Below are positions 44,085-53,323 of a DNA stretch of 64,000 nucleotides, one piece after another. Made by a program: the position numbers and the translations under genes. The stretch covers positions 1,103,375-1,167,374 of the forward strand of contig NC_087072.1 in the NCBI RefSeq assembly GCF_026151205.1, in the 5' to 3' direction. How positions within the stretch are numbered: the stretch's first letter is position 1; each line of letters begins with the position of its first letter. This DNA is from Bolinopsis microptera (Eukaryota; Ctenophora; Tentaculata; Lobata; Bolinopsidae). Below the pieces are notes generated by a model that searched no databases, was not told the DNA's origin, and was given only the letters and a program-made list of their open reading frames with translations.

Positions 44085-44697
44085 TCTTGATATGAACAGA
44101 AATTTCACAGATTTAACGAAATTTGCGTCCAGTGACCAATTAGTCAGTTAATTATGTAAAAATTAGAAATTAGAAATTAGAAATTAGAAAGATCATAATA
44201 CATACAATTTTACAATTTACATGTGTCAGATCCAGACCAACTAAATGAAAATTATTTAACCAAACAGTAAACATACCAAAAATAAAGAAATGATTTTAAA
44301 ATGACCACGGACTATGGATACTATAAGAGTCACAGTTTACTTTTAGGAAATTAAATCTTTCACGAAATAAGAAAACTAAACAATATTTCTAGTCTCAAGA
44401 AACTAGTTTGTGAAGTTTCGTGCTGTTTCTCTGTCTGATCTCCTCCAATCCAAAACTGCTTTTGATTTCGTTGTAAAATACAATTTAATTGGTGTTTTGG
44501 GACAAAGTGAGAGTCCCCGCTCAGTGGAGACTCTCACATTGTCACAAAACATTAATTATATGGTCGACCCACTCAAAAGAGTGAAAACAGATTATTATTT
44601 TAAAATACAATTTGATAAGTTATTTCCTGATACAAACAGAAATTTCACAGATTTAACGGAATTTTTGTCCAGTGACCAATTAGTGAGTTATCTATGA
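44085..44697 (+). repeat. Two diverged copies of an ACAGAAATTTCACAGATTTA module
   Basis: 44092-44156 and 44633-44697 share ACAGAAATTTCACAGATTTA + ACG.AATTT and GTCCAGTGACCAATTAG. A third, weaker copy is at 45210-45262. The second copy ends an open frame (from ~44410, no ATG) that reads DRNFTDLTEF-like residues. I do not regard that frame as a gene. Confidence 0.7.
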
Positions 44698-45104
44698 CAC
44701 GATACCAATAAGTGAGTTAACTATGACATGAGACCGGTAGTCCCTACAATTAGTGAGTTAACTATGACATGAGACCGGAAGTTCCTACAATTAGTGAGTT
44801 AACTATGACATGAGACCGGTAGTCCCTACAATTAGTCAGTTAACTATGACATGAGACCGGTAGTCCCTACAATTAGTCAGTTAACTATGACATGAGACCG
44901 GAAGTCCCTACAATTAGTGAGTTAACTATGACATGAGACCGGAAGTCCCTACAATTAGTGAGTTAACTATGACATGAGACCGGTAGTCCCTACAATTAGT
45001 GAGTTAACTATGACATGAGACCGGAAGTTCCTACAATTAGTGAGTTAACTATGACATGAGACCGGTAGTCCCTACAATTAGTCAGTTAACTATGACATGA
45101 GACC
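44677..45104. repeat. 41-bp tandem array, ~10 copies
   Basis: The unit starts TTAGTGAGTTAACTATGACA and continues TGAGACCGGTAGTCCCTACAA, with variants AGTCAGTT, GGAAGT and GTTCC. The array grows out of the end of the preceding ACAGAAATTTCACAG module (CAATTAGTGAGTTA). Confidence 0.95.
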
Positions 45105-45280
45105 CTATGGAAGTAAGATTCCTGTCGGACAAAGCACCACAAAAGAGAAAATCATACTGTAAAACTCTTGTCCCATTTTTTAATTTCGAAGGTGATATTT
45201 ACTGGCCTGAAATTACACAGTTTTTACTGAATTATTGTCCAGTGAGCAATAAGACAGTTTCTTGATGGTTTTATTAACCG

Positions 45281-45690
45281 CTCAAGTATATATTTCAATA
45301 GTTTAAAGTGTATAAGATAAAATAGCTATTAGTATTACTAGAATAAAATAATGCTAATAATAAGATTGTTAAGCTCCAAATGAAATAGTTTCTCTCAAAA
45401 GATTGTCCACCCAGCACTAAGCTCAAGTATATATTTCAATAGTTTAAAGTGTATAAGATAAAATAGCTATTAGTATTACTAGAATAAAATAATACTAATG
45501 ATAAGATTGTTGAGCTCCGAATGAAATAGTTTCTCTCAAAAGATTGTCCACCCAGCACTAAGCTCAAGTTTATATTTCAATGGTTAAAAGTATATAAGAT
45601 GAAATAGCTATTACTAGAATAAAATAATGCTAATATCATAAGATTGTTAAGTTCCAAATGAAATATTTTCTCTCAAAACATTGTCGACCC
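45281..45690. repeat. 141-bp tandem repeat, three copies
   Basis: Units start with CTCAAGTATATATTTCAATA at 45281, 45422 and 45563. The third is slightly shorter and more diverged. Each ends with CTCAAAAGATTGTCCACCCA or similar. No coding potential is seen. The array abuts the 3' flank of the minus-strand GPCR. Confidence 0.93.
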
Positions 45691-45933
45691 AGCGTTGACA
45701 CACGCTGTGACCCCTTTTGATCGCCGAGAGGTATACAACGCGTATCAACTACAGATTACATATACTCATACTGTATGATACAGTCAGGGAAACTCTTTTA
45801 GCAAATACCTCGTGCAAGGACATCCTTGAAGGATGGGCTGAACAGTTTTTCATCGTTTTGAACTTTAATCACGATCCAATGTATTTCCCTTTCCTGCAAA
45901 GTATCTTCCGGCTTCGTTTGAGAAATTATCCAT

Positions 45934-46935
45934 TTACCGCTCCCATTTCACGCTGCTCACTATCCTTCGCATTGGTCCCACGAACTTCACTCTCAGTTGA
46001 CTGCTTCTCGTGATGATGATAACGGGATTGAGTGCAGCGTTCAGCATTGGTAATACTATTCCGAGCACTGCTACGATAGTAAAGTGGGTTGCATTAGAAG
46101 TTACATAATATGCATCGAGATATAGAGACGTTATATAGCCATAGAAGGCGGAATTACAGACTACAAACAGGGATGAAATCAGGAGAACAGTGATGGTCAC
46201 GTGTCGTTGAGTGGAGCTAAATTGAAACTGACTTGATCTGTGCAGTGATACTAGTTGTACAACACATGTGATAATGATGATAAGGACCGGTATTATAAAA
46301 GCTATCGCGTCAGGCAGAAGACTTATGAAGGTAAAGATATCATAATTGTAGTTGTACGAACTATTTTCGTAAATATCTGAAAGACCAGAGCCCATTTGCA
46401 GAGCGTAGTAGGAATACACCTTGGTTGTAAATTTGTTTTCAACAAAATGAAACTGATATATATCAATAGCAGTTAGGATAAGCCATGGCACAATGTACAA
46501 GAAACATGCCAGTTTCACTGCATTTAGCTTAATCTGGAAAAAAGGTCTTAAGATCAAGAGAGTCCTGGAAACAGCCAGCACTAAGTTGTAGAATACAGAT
46601 GATCTGTAGCTTACTTGGATGAGAGTGAAGCAGACAATGCTGTTTTTATCTGTGGTACTTTCATCAATACTTCCTTTTGTGAACAATGATAGTGTTATAG
46701 ACTGGTGTATAACCCCAACAGATGTCAGAATATCCGCTGATGCTATCATGGTGTAGAGAAATGGAACTAGAGAGAGTTCGCCTTTCCGATAGTAGTTGAT
46801 AACGAAGATGTTGAGGGTGATGGTTATCATTCCGAGTATGATGCACGGTGCGCTGATGCTAGAGTAGGGCTCTAGAATATGCGCAAGTGATGGCGTCATA
46901 TAATAAACAGTTGCATATGTACTGTTATTAGCCAT
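45934..46935 (-). CDS. Class A (rhodopsin-like) G protein-coupled receptor, intronless
   Basis: A single 333-aa frame from an ATG at 46935 with an N-glycosylation site (NNST) at the start. Seven hydrophobic segments can be placed: ~28-50 (IILGMITITLNIFVINY), ~60-80, ~103-125 ending SRTLLILRPFF in the DRY position, ~142-162, ~205-230 (FIIPVLIIIITCVVQLV), ~248-270 and ~282-305, ending LNAALNPVIIITRSSQLR (an NPxxI form of NPxxY). The C-terminal tail is short and basic. It is diverged from the GPCR at 8844-9998, though both share the xRT...PF variant after TM3. The ligand is not predictable. The gene stands alone, antisense to PLC-gamma. Confidence 0.88.
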   Translation of the reverse strand: MANNSTYATVYYMTPSLAHILEPYSSISAPCIILGMITITLNIFVINYYRKGELSLVPFLYTMIASADILTSVGVIHQSITLSLFTKGSIDESTTDKNSIVCFTLIQVSYRSSVFYNLVLAVSRTLLILRPFFQIKLNAVKLACFLYIVPWLILTAIDIYQFHFVENKFTTKVYSYYALQMGSGLSDIYENSSYNYNYDIFTFISLLPDAIAFIIPVLIIIITCVVQLVSLHRSSQFQFSSTQRHVTITVLLISSLFVVCNSAFYGYITSLYLDAYYVTSNATHFTIVAVLGIVLPMLNAALNPVIIITRSSQLRVKFVGPMRRIVSSVKWER

Positions 46936-47192
46936 TTCACAGTTTTCTGTAGCTTTATGAAAATCAAAACGATTTTAATTGAATTCAGAGCAAATATTTG
47001 TAAGGGTGGACCGTATAGAATACCTGCAATCAACCGATAAAATCAAACAAATGCGGTTCAATTGACCTTCTCAATTCCATGCAGTTCCCTGATTATAGTT
47101 GCTGGTTTTTAGCTACGGAGTTCAGCATGAATCATGAATGATATAAAATTGAAATTATGTAAATTTTACAATTTACCTGTCAAATCTTTGCA

Positions 47193-47241
47193 GGTTGCAT
47201 TTCAATAGTAATACTAATACTATTGTTTTGAAATGCAACCT
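47193..47241. repeat. 49-bp hairpin
   Basis: GGTTGCATTTCAATAGTA pairs with its near inverse TATTGTTTTGAAATGCAACC around an ATACTA loop. It may be a tiny foldback. No gene is seen in 46936-47460. Confidence 0.85.
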
Positions 47242-47462
47242 ATTAATAATAGAAGTCGTTGAGAAAGTTCATGTTGAGTCCAAAATTGTAAACTACAAAT
47301 GCGACAGCACTATAATAGTATTTATACTAATATTATACAAAATCCTAAAACCTACATATCGCCATCGGCCGTGAAGAAATTAAAACAAATTCTAAATGAG
47401 GATTAATTGAAACATTGTTTACCTCTTACTCTTACTCTTAGTCCTACTCGATCCTATCATTA

Positions 47463-47834
47463 ATGCACAGGATGAAATACCCTGAAACAGTGCCAAAATC
47501 AATCAAAGGCCTTTTTCCAAGTAATATCCCGACAGTTAACTCCAGCCATGAGACTAGCTCTGACTGGCTTCTTACATACGGTAGTAACACTTTTAGACAA
47601 TCAGTATTTTTTAAAGGTCCACTGCTTACCATCACTGAAACAAACTTAAATATAACGTGTCTTCCCAGCTTACTTTCAATAAACATATACAAGTCTAATG
47701 CAAAACGTGTGCTATTGGAACACCAATCAAGAGGTAATAACGAGGAAAGCTGGCAAACCTTTTTACTGAATAATATTCCAGGTTTAAGGAAATCTCAACA
47801 GTCACAAAATCACACACCTCACAACATAACTTAG
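47463..47834 (+). mobile_element. Probable LINE C-terminal remnant (123-codon open frame)
   Basis: The open frame from ATG 47463 reads SSDWLLTYGSNTFRQSVFFK + GPLLTITETN ... INIYKSNAKRVLLEHQ. The arrangement (a YGxNxFRxSxFxxGP block, then ~20 residues, then a basic K..LL helix) resembles the extreme C terminus of LINE reverse-transcriptase polyproteins. No polymerase core is present. It could instead be a spurious ORF. Confidence 0.4.
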
Positions 47835-48290
47835 TATTAGTAAACTATCTAAACAGCATGAGGCATACATTCTTCTCCTGTCTCAATTCATCACCCAATA
47901 CCAAAATACTTCAACATTATTCCTTATACTCGGCAGTGTTTAATGAGTGAGAGGAAATATAAATATCAATATGGCCATGGGAGTGCCGGCCATAAACAAT
48001 AGAAGCAATTATTCTCATTGTCCTATCAAAAACTAAATCTCATCTGTTCGTCTGCCAGTTCAGACTCATGACCCAGACCGGCAAGCGGGCAACCGTTCTC
48101 AGTTCAACAAAAGCAAAAAATGATTTCAACAAAACAACAATTGGGAAGGTCTATGTTCTGGACCGACTCCATTGTCAACCTGACATATTTATAGATTGTA
48201 TTTTGAAGTTTAAAATAATTGTGTGATCGGCCAGGGAAACTCGACATTCTGCTCGAATCTGAGCAGAAACTACGATATACCCAATTACTT

Positions 48291-48382
48291 TGATTCACGA
48301 TGTCAATCCTTCGCATCTCGCCGATCTGGTTGCAAGAAGCATATTTGATGCGCGCGCGACCCAGTAGTGCATCGCGCTACAA
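48291..48382 (+). repeat. Dispersed GC-rich module family 2, copy 3
   Basis: GATTCACGATGTCAATCC, TTCGCATCTCGCCGATCTGG, TTGCAAGAAGC and ...TGCATCGCGCTACAACC in the same order as at 19190-19289 and 20004-20123, ~28 kb away. The base composition is far more GC-rich than the AT-rich surroundings. Confidence 0.82.
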
Positions 48383-48543
48383 CCAATTACTCAATTATAC
48401 CGCTCGTGAATTTCTTAAAATGGAGAAAAAAGGAACGGCGCGGCGCAGCTCAATTGTCAATTGTTGATTGTAGATTTTATTTATAGATTGCATTCTGAAG
48501 TTTAAACTAATTCAAATTGTGTGTGGAGTAAAAGCTAATGGGC

Positions 48544-48861
48544 CATCTACTTAGGACGTCCGGCAAATAGGCCGGGAGGGGGTGGTTTTGGAATTTCGGA
48601 CAAATCCGGACAAATCCGGACAAATCCGGACAGGGGGAGGGGAGTGGTTTCTAAAAATCGTGACGTCCCGAAATTTTGGCAGTATTAACGAAAAAGTTTT
48701 GTTTATTTCAACTTTATACTAACTTTTTACTAACTCTTTGAATTTTATTAACAATGAATTTTAGTTGGTTTTATTTGTATTTTTAAAAGTAGCTAGAAAT
48801 TTAGCTAGCTCATGTGTCTGAATTTTCAAAACCACCCCCTCTCCCCCGAACATCTTAGATG
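48544..48861. mobile_element. ~320-bp MITE-like element with imperfect inverted ends
   Basis: CCATCTACTTAGGACGT and GGAGGGGGTGGTTTTGGAAT + TTCGGAC at the left pair with GTCTGAATTTTCAAAACCAC + CCCCTCTCCC and ACATCTTAGATGG at the right. The interior holds CAAATCCGGA x3 and is non-coding. A second GGGGTGGTATTGAAGATTCGGAC phrase follows at 48870-48897. Confidence 0.68.
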
Positions 48862-49015
48862 GGGGGGGGGGGGGGGTGGTATTGAAGATTCGGACACACC
48901 AGGAGTAAGGACATAGTAGAGGCTCTTACGGGCAAAAAGACGTGTTTTCTGCTATGATTTTGGAGACCTAATCATTAATTGGACACAATAGTATTATGGA
49001 TCGAGAATATGTTAA

Positions 49016-49175
49016 ATGTGCCCCAGCTGTGTCCCAAGTAACTTTTTGCCCCAACTGTGCCCCAACTGTGCCCCAAGTGTGCCCCAGGAAATACAATTTT
49101 GTGCCCCAAGTGTGCCCCAACTGTGCCCCAACTGTGCCCCAAGTGTGCCCCAACTGTGCCCCAAGTGTGCCCAGC
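49016..49175. repeat. Minisatellite of GTGCCCCAAS units
   Basis: About 15 GTGCCCCAACT / GTGCCCCAAGT decamers, interrupted once by GGAAATACAATTTT. It gives misleading Cys-Pro-rich frames on the plus strand and GHTWGT-like frames on the minus strand. Confidence 0.92.
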
Positions 49176-49695
49176 GCGATTACCAAATTGCCCTGAATTC
49201 AGCCATGGAGTCATGGCAACCACATTAATTTGTAATGTTAAAAAGCTGTGATCTTACATTTGTATTATTGGCCCAAAATCATACTTTTCAGGATAACTCA
49301 AAATTTACAATGTCCCTAATTTTCCTCCTGGGAATGTAACCTTAGTTTTACAAAACGAAAATTTTGTTGAAAACCAGACGTTTCTATTTCTTTTATTTTC
49401 GAAGTTAGGCCCCATACCAGTAATGTTTTTTGAGTTTTTGTAAGGGTTACACTTACTGTCCTAGCGCACATTGCTGATTTATTTTTATGCTTTTATATGT
49501 GCATATTTGATATATGGTGCTGCATTGCATTAAAAGATTTTATCAATTCGATGACAATTTAAACTGCGAAGTTGCATGATTTTGAAATTATTGATAAAAT
49601 TTTTGAAAATGCATTCTAAACTCAATTAAAGCTAACGTGGAATTAACCAAATGCTTAAATGCATACTACTAGTCCACTGTTCATTACTTAAACAC

Positions 49696-50475
49696 TTAAA
49701 CACAAATCTCAAGTTCGTCCTTCCCCTCTGATAAGTCAGATGACAGCCATGTGCTATCCTCGTTCTTGAAAGTCCGGGAAGATTTACCTCGTGTAACTTT
49801 AATCTCGTCAAACAGCCAGGCATCATCTTGAGCAGCAGTGATGAAGATACAGCCAGCTTTTCCAATGTTCTTTAGGTTGGGCAGGGTGAAGGTGTCTGTT
49901 GCCCCTTTAATAAAGTCGTCTTTACCTTTATTGTCCAGGATCCCTGTGGTGGTGTTCCCCTTCCTGCTTTTAGTGCTGCTAATTGTCAGTCTAGCGTGGA
50001 TGTTGTCCGTGCCGGCGTGATTCTCATCTTTAGTCGTGATCGCGAGAACGTAGGTTGCATCCCCCTGTTTGCAAAAGCTCATCTTATCCTTTCCTTCACT
50101 TGTATCTGAGGACAGATAGCTACCGTCAGTGTTGTACACGTATGTCTTCTCCGAGCCAGCAGTCACAGTTATGTAGTCTACCATCCACGCGTCATCTGAT
50201 TTAGCTTCGATTTCCACGCACTTCACTTTACCGATGTCGATGTCGGACTCAGCTGCAAAGTTGTCAGTTGCTCCCAACTGGAAATCATTCTTCGATGGGT
50301 CGTCTAGTACTCCAAACGCTATTTCACCATTGCTTCCTTTTACCTTTGCTACAAAGCTACCGTCAGTGCCGTCGTACTTCCGAGATCCAGTAACGACATC
50401 CAGCTGGTAGTGGACAGAGAGAGCTTGTGCGGCCAGGAGACCCAGTAACAGGAGTTGAGAAAGTTGTTGCTTCAT
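49696..50475 (-). CDS. Secreted protein with two PLAT/LH2-like domains
   Basis: A 259-aa frame. The chosen start, ATG 50475, gives a clear signal peptide (MKQQLSQLLLLGLLAAQALS). The open frame continues upstream to 50568, but a TTCCAG just before (minus ~50482) suggests a 5'-UTR splice acceptor. Domain 1 (~22-140) reads YQLDVVTGSRKYDGTDGSFV, GVLDDPSKNDFQLGATDNF, IGKVKCVEIEAKSDDAWMVD. Domain 2 (~145-259) repeats GILDNKGKDDFIKGATDTF, IGKAGCIFITAAQDDAWLFD. Both finish W/YLSSD.SEGKD. The G..T..F....IG....I......W pattern is that of PLAT beta-sandwiches, which bind lipids or proteins. No enzyme or membrane domain is attached. The role is unknown; secretion is inferred from the leader. Confidence 0.82.
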   Translation of the reverse strand: MKQQLSQLLLLGLLAAQALSVHYQLDVVTGSRKYDGTDGSFVAKVKGSNGEIAFGVLDDPSKNDFQLGATDNFAAESDIDIGKVKCVEIEAKSDDAWMVDYITVTAGSEKTYVYNTDGSYLSSDTSEGKDKMSFCKQGDATYVLAITTKDENHAGTDNIHARLTISSTKSRKGNTTTGILDNKGKDDFIKGATDTFTLPNLKNIGKAGCIFITAAQDDAWLFDEIKVTRGKSSRTFKNEDSTWLSSDLSEGKDELEICV

Positions 50476-50553
50476 TTTCAGCTGGAACGAATAGATAAAA
50501 ATATCGAATGATGGTAGCTTTATAGACTGCTTTGAACGCGGCTCATTGGATAC

Positions 50554-50628
50554 TTGAAGTTTAAACAATGGGCTACCTCATGGAGATTTAATAAATCTCC
50601 ATGAGGTAGCTTATCGTTTAAACTTCAA
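50554..50628. repeat. 75-bp near-perfect palindrome upstream of the PLAT gene
   Basis: TTGAAGTTTAAACAATGGGC + TACCTCATGGAGATTTA is mirrored by TAAATCTCCATGAGGTAGC + TTATCGTTTAAACTTCAA with one or two mismatches. It lies within ~80 bp upstream of the PLAT start, probably in its 5' UTR or promoter. Confidence 0.93.
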
Positions 50629-50901
50629 ACCTCTTATATTCTCCATTGCAGAATAAGAATTTTAAACTTGTAATTCAATATTATAGTTTACTACGGACAG
50701 TAACCACACTCACAGTACTCAGATGGTGCTACACCGTTAGTCTAGACCTGATCATTATCTTCTCGTCCGCACATGACAGAATTCAAAACAGTTATTAGTA
50801 AATGACAACTCCACTTTTCAAACGTCCCCGGAGTGTTGAACGAACAAATGAGAAAGTTAATCCAAATAAAAAGATTGATCTGAAAATTTCCTGGTGTTAC
50901 C

Positions 50902-51172
50902 CCCCAGTTTCATAGCCGGATATTATGCCAAATTATTAGACGGAGGTCCATTTCCCGTAGATCATCTCTGGAGATGATTCTCCGGCTCCGTCTACTGTAT
51001 TAGACGGAGATGAAGCTCTCCGGGAATTTAACGGAGATTAATTCACACAGAATCAACAAAATTACCGTAGATGGTCTCCGGTCATGGAACTGCAAACTCC
51101 GGAAAAATATCAGTAGACGATCTCCGTCTAATAATTTGGCATAATATCCGGATTCCGGCTATGGAACTGGGG
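50902..51172. mobile_element. ~271-bp MITE with CCCCAGTT termini and probable TTA target duplication
   Basis: CCCCAGTTTCATAGCCGGAT + ATTATGCCAAATTATTAGAC at the left is mirrored at the right by GTCTAATAATTTGGCATAAT + ATCCGGATTCCGGCTATGGA + ACTGGGG. The flanks read GTTA and CGTTAA, allowing a 3-bp TTA duplication. The interior has repeated CTCCGTCTA/TAGACGGAG pairs and no ORF. Confidence 0.85.
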
Positions 51173-51812
51173 CGTTAACAAATTTAGTCTAACATTTACA
51201 CTTTACATACAGGCTGGGTTAAACAGATCAGATCATTTGACATTTTTCACTCATGACTCATTTAAAATTAAAGTTTTAACGATGTTTTTGACAAGGAAAT
51301 CTCTAGACACTTTGGACTATAATTTCTATAATGAGTGTTTTGGAACTTGTTTAGAACAAAAATAATTTGTTTAAGACATCATCGAGATTTACTGTAAAGC
51401 TGAAGATAGATAGCGCCGATTAATCACATATGCCCTTTTAATGTTTTAGTAATTAATAGTAATTTATATTTTAGAGTGCAGTAAACCTCTATTATACCAT
51501 GTTTATCTATAATATGAACCCCGGCCCCTCCCCTCCCCCCGGGGCCGGAGGCGGGAGGGGGAGCCCCCCCCCCCCCCAATACGACACTGTAACCACAATA
51601 CACGTACAGTTACACTAAACTAATAATACGCTCGACGCTTGACAGATACTGGCGTCATCTTTTTTATACCAATTTCTTGCTGTATCATTTATTTTTCGTT
51701 TCATCCGACAAGCCCGGCATAGGGGGTTTTACTGTACAGTGTACATGAAAAAATAGTTATTAGTTGTTGTGCTGTTGGAGTCATTGAATTTGAACGAAGA
51801 GCTTAAAGACTG

Positions 51813-51881
51813 TTGACGGATGTTACTCGTCTAAATTTCTTCGAAGTAGCTCGCGTCGGGCCAGATCATTAACAATGGTCA
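51813..51881 (-). repeat. Dispersed module family 1, copy c (inverted, most complete)
   Basis: On the plus strand TGACGGATGTTACTCGTCTA + AATTTCTTCGAAGTAGC + TCGCGTCGGGCCAGATCATT + AACAATGGTCA. It defines both ends of the ~68-bp element. The neighbourhood 51173-52820 has C-runs and AT-rich DNA, no gene. Confidence 0.78.
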
Positions 51882-52823
51882 AAAATACTGTCACACGGAA
51901 AGGATGGTTTTACTGAGAGAAGCTAAGCCTCATTGAGTGCGCGGCGCGGCTACAACATCCCTCACTACACGGTGTTCAGTCTAGGTAAAGTTTAGATTGT
52001 AGGTTGATAATGTACTTTTATAACTTAATAAGAAACCATCCTGAATTTCTCAGATTCGAAAATAAGTTTTGAGACATTATTGAGTATTCCCGGTGAAAAT
52101 GGTCAAATTCTCAGATTCAAAATTTCTCAAAAATACTTATGACTCCCCTCCCCCGCCCCCCCCCCCCCCCTGAAGAATGAGAGTTCTAGTTTCTAATATG
52201 ACCGAGATATGAAGCATAACGAGTTTATTCATTTACATGTAAGGTGGTAAGGTACTATTACTAACTGCTAATACCTTTGCTCCTTTTTGAAAAATTACGG
52301 AATACTGCAAAGGGACGGGAAAGAATGAAGAAGGATAAAAAGAAAAGGGCGGCGTTATTTTTATCCATCCCGCTCAATAAATGATCTCTGCACATGCACA
52401 GTTTTAACATTCAGGGAGTTGTATTTATTTCACTGAACATAATAAAGTGATAAACCGCACAACGATGAACGATAGTGTTAAACTGTAATTAGGACTTTAG
52501 GAGTGTGGCAGGTATACATACTGTTTGACACGTGCTCAGGTTCAACACACCCTGAGGTTCAATTCCGCGCGTTCTTGGACACGTACAATTACAAAAGTTC
52601 GACAAAAATTCTGTCGAAATTCTGCACTCATAAGTCATAATTGGATACATTTTCAATTAATTCAGATTCATCATTGAAAAATCCGGTTATCTGCATGCAG
52701 TCTGATATTGTACATTATATTTATAATTCAAAAGTTGGCGAGCAAGGAGGGCCTCGTAGATTACAAGCCCATTGTAACAAATATTCAGATTAAACTTTTT
52801 CAATAATATGATTTTATTCTCAG

Positions 52824-52916
52824 TTGTGCCACTGCCTGGGTTTCTACGTGCTTTTTGTCATCAGAGATCCTCAACGAGCAAAGAAACCAAGATCCGAATC
52901 CGTCAGTTTAAAGGAG
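52824..52916 (+). other. Possible isolated plus-strand exon
   Basis: ATTCTCAG|TTGTGCCACTGCC and TTTAAAGGAG|GTAAGT bracket a 93-nt open segment. It reads a hydrophobic stretch (CLGFYVLFVI) followed by a basic tail (RDPQRAKKPRSESVSLKE). It looks like a membrane-proximal exon, but no partner exons were found, and it lies between two minus-strand genes. Confidence 0.25.
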
Positions 52917-53323
52917 GTAAGTTATTTCGAGATGATCATTCAAACGCCATCTTATGCTGCGAATCAAGTATCGATTGATTTGAACCAAGTGTTTACGTTT
53001 CGGGTTTCAAATTAAATTGAAATGCAGCGATGAGCGAAATCAGAAATTTTTTTTAACATACACCACATCAAAAAAATCTATAAAATCTCGTTTTAGTTTA
53101 ACTTTACTTATATCTGTTAAAATACTATATCATTATATAATGTTTAAACTATGATATAAATCACAATTGTTGTTAACCTAAAGAAAATCACCTGACTTTC
53201 TGCGATTATTTGAATATTATCTAAATATTTCCCAATAAACAGCTCTCTTTAGTTCATAACCATTAGTCTATCTACGATAGCTATAACGTTAGCTTAGTTC
53301 ACGATATAGTCATCTTGACAAAC

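Noticed and set aside
44410-44697. 95-codon plus-strand frame
   Set aside because: It lacks an ATG near its start, and its end is a duplicated non-coding module that also occurs out of context at 44092.
48968-49251. Cys-Pro-rich small peptides (CPQLCPNCAP-like)
   Set aside because: They are translations of the GTGCCCCAA minisatellite in all frames; no start, signal peptide or conservation argument.
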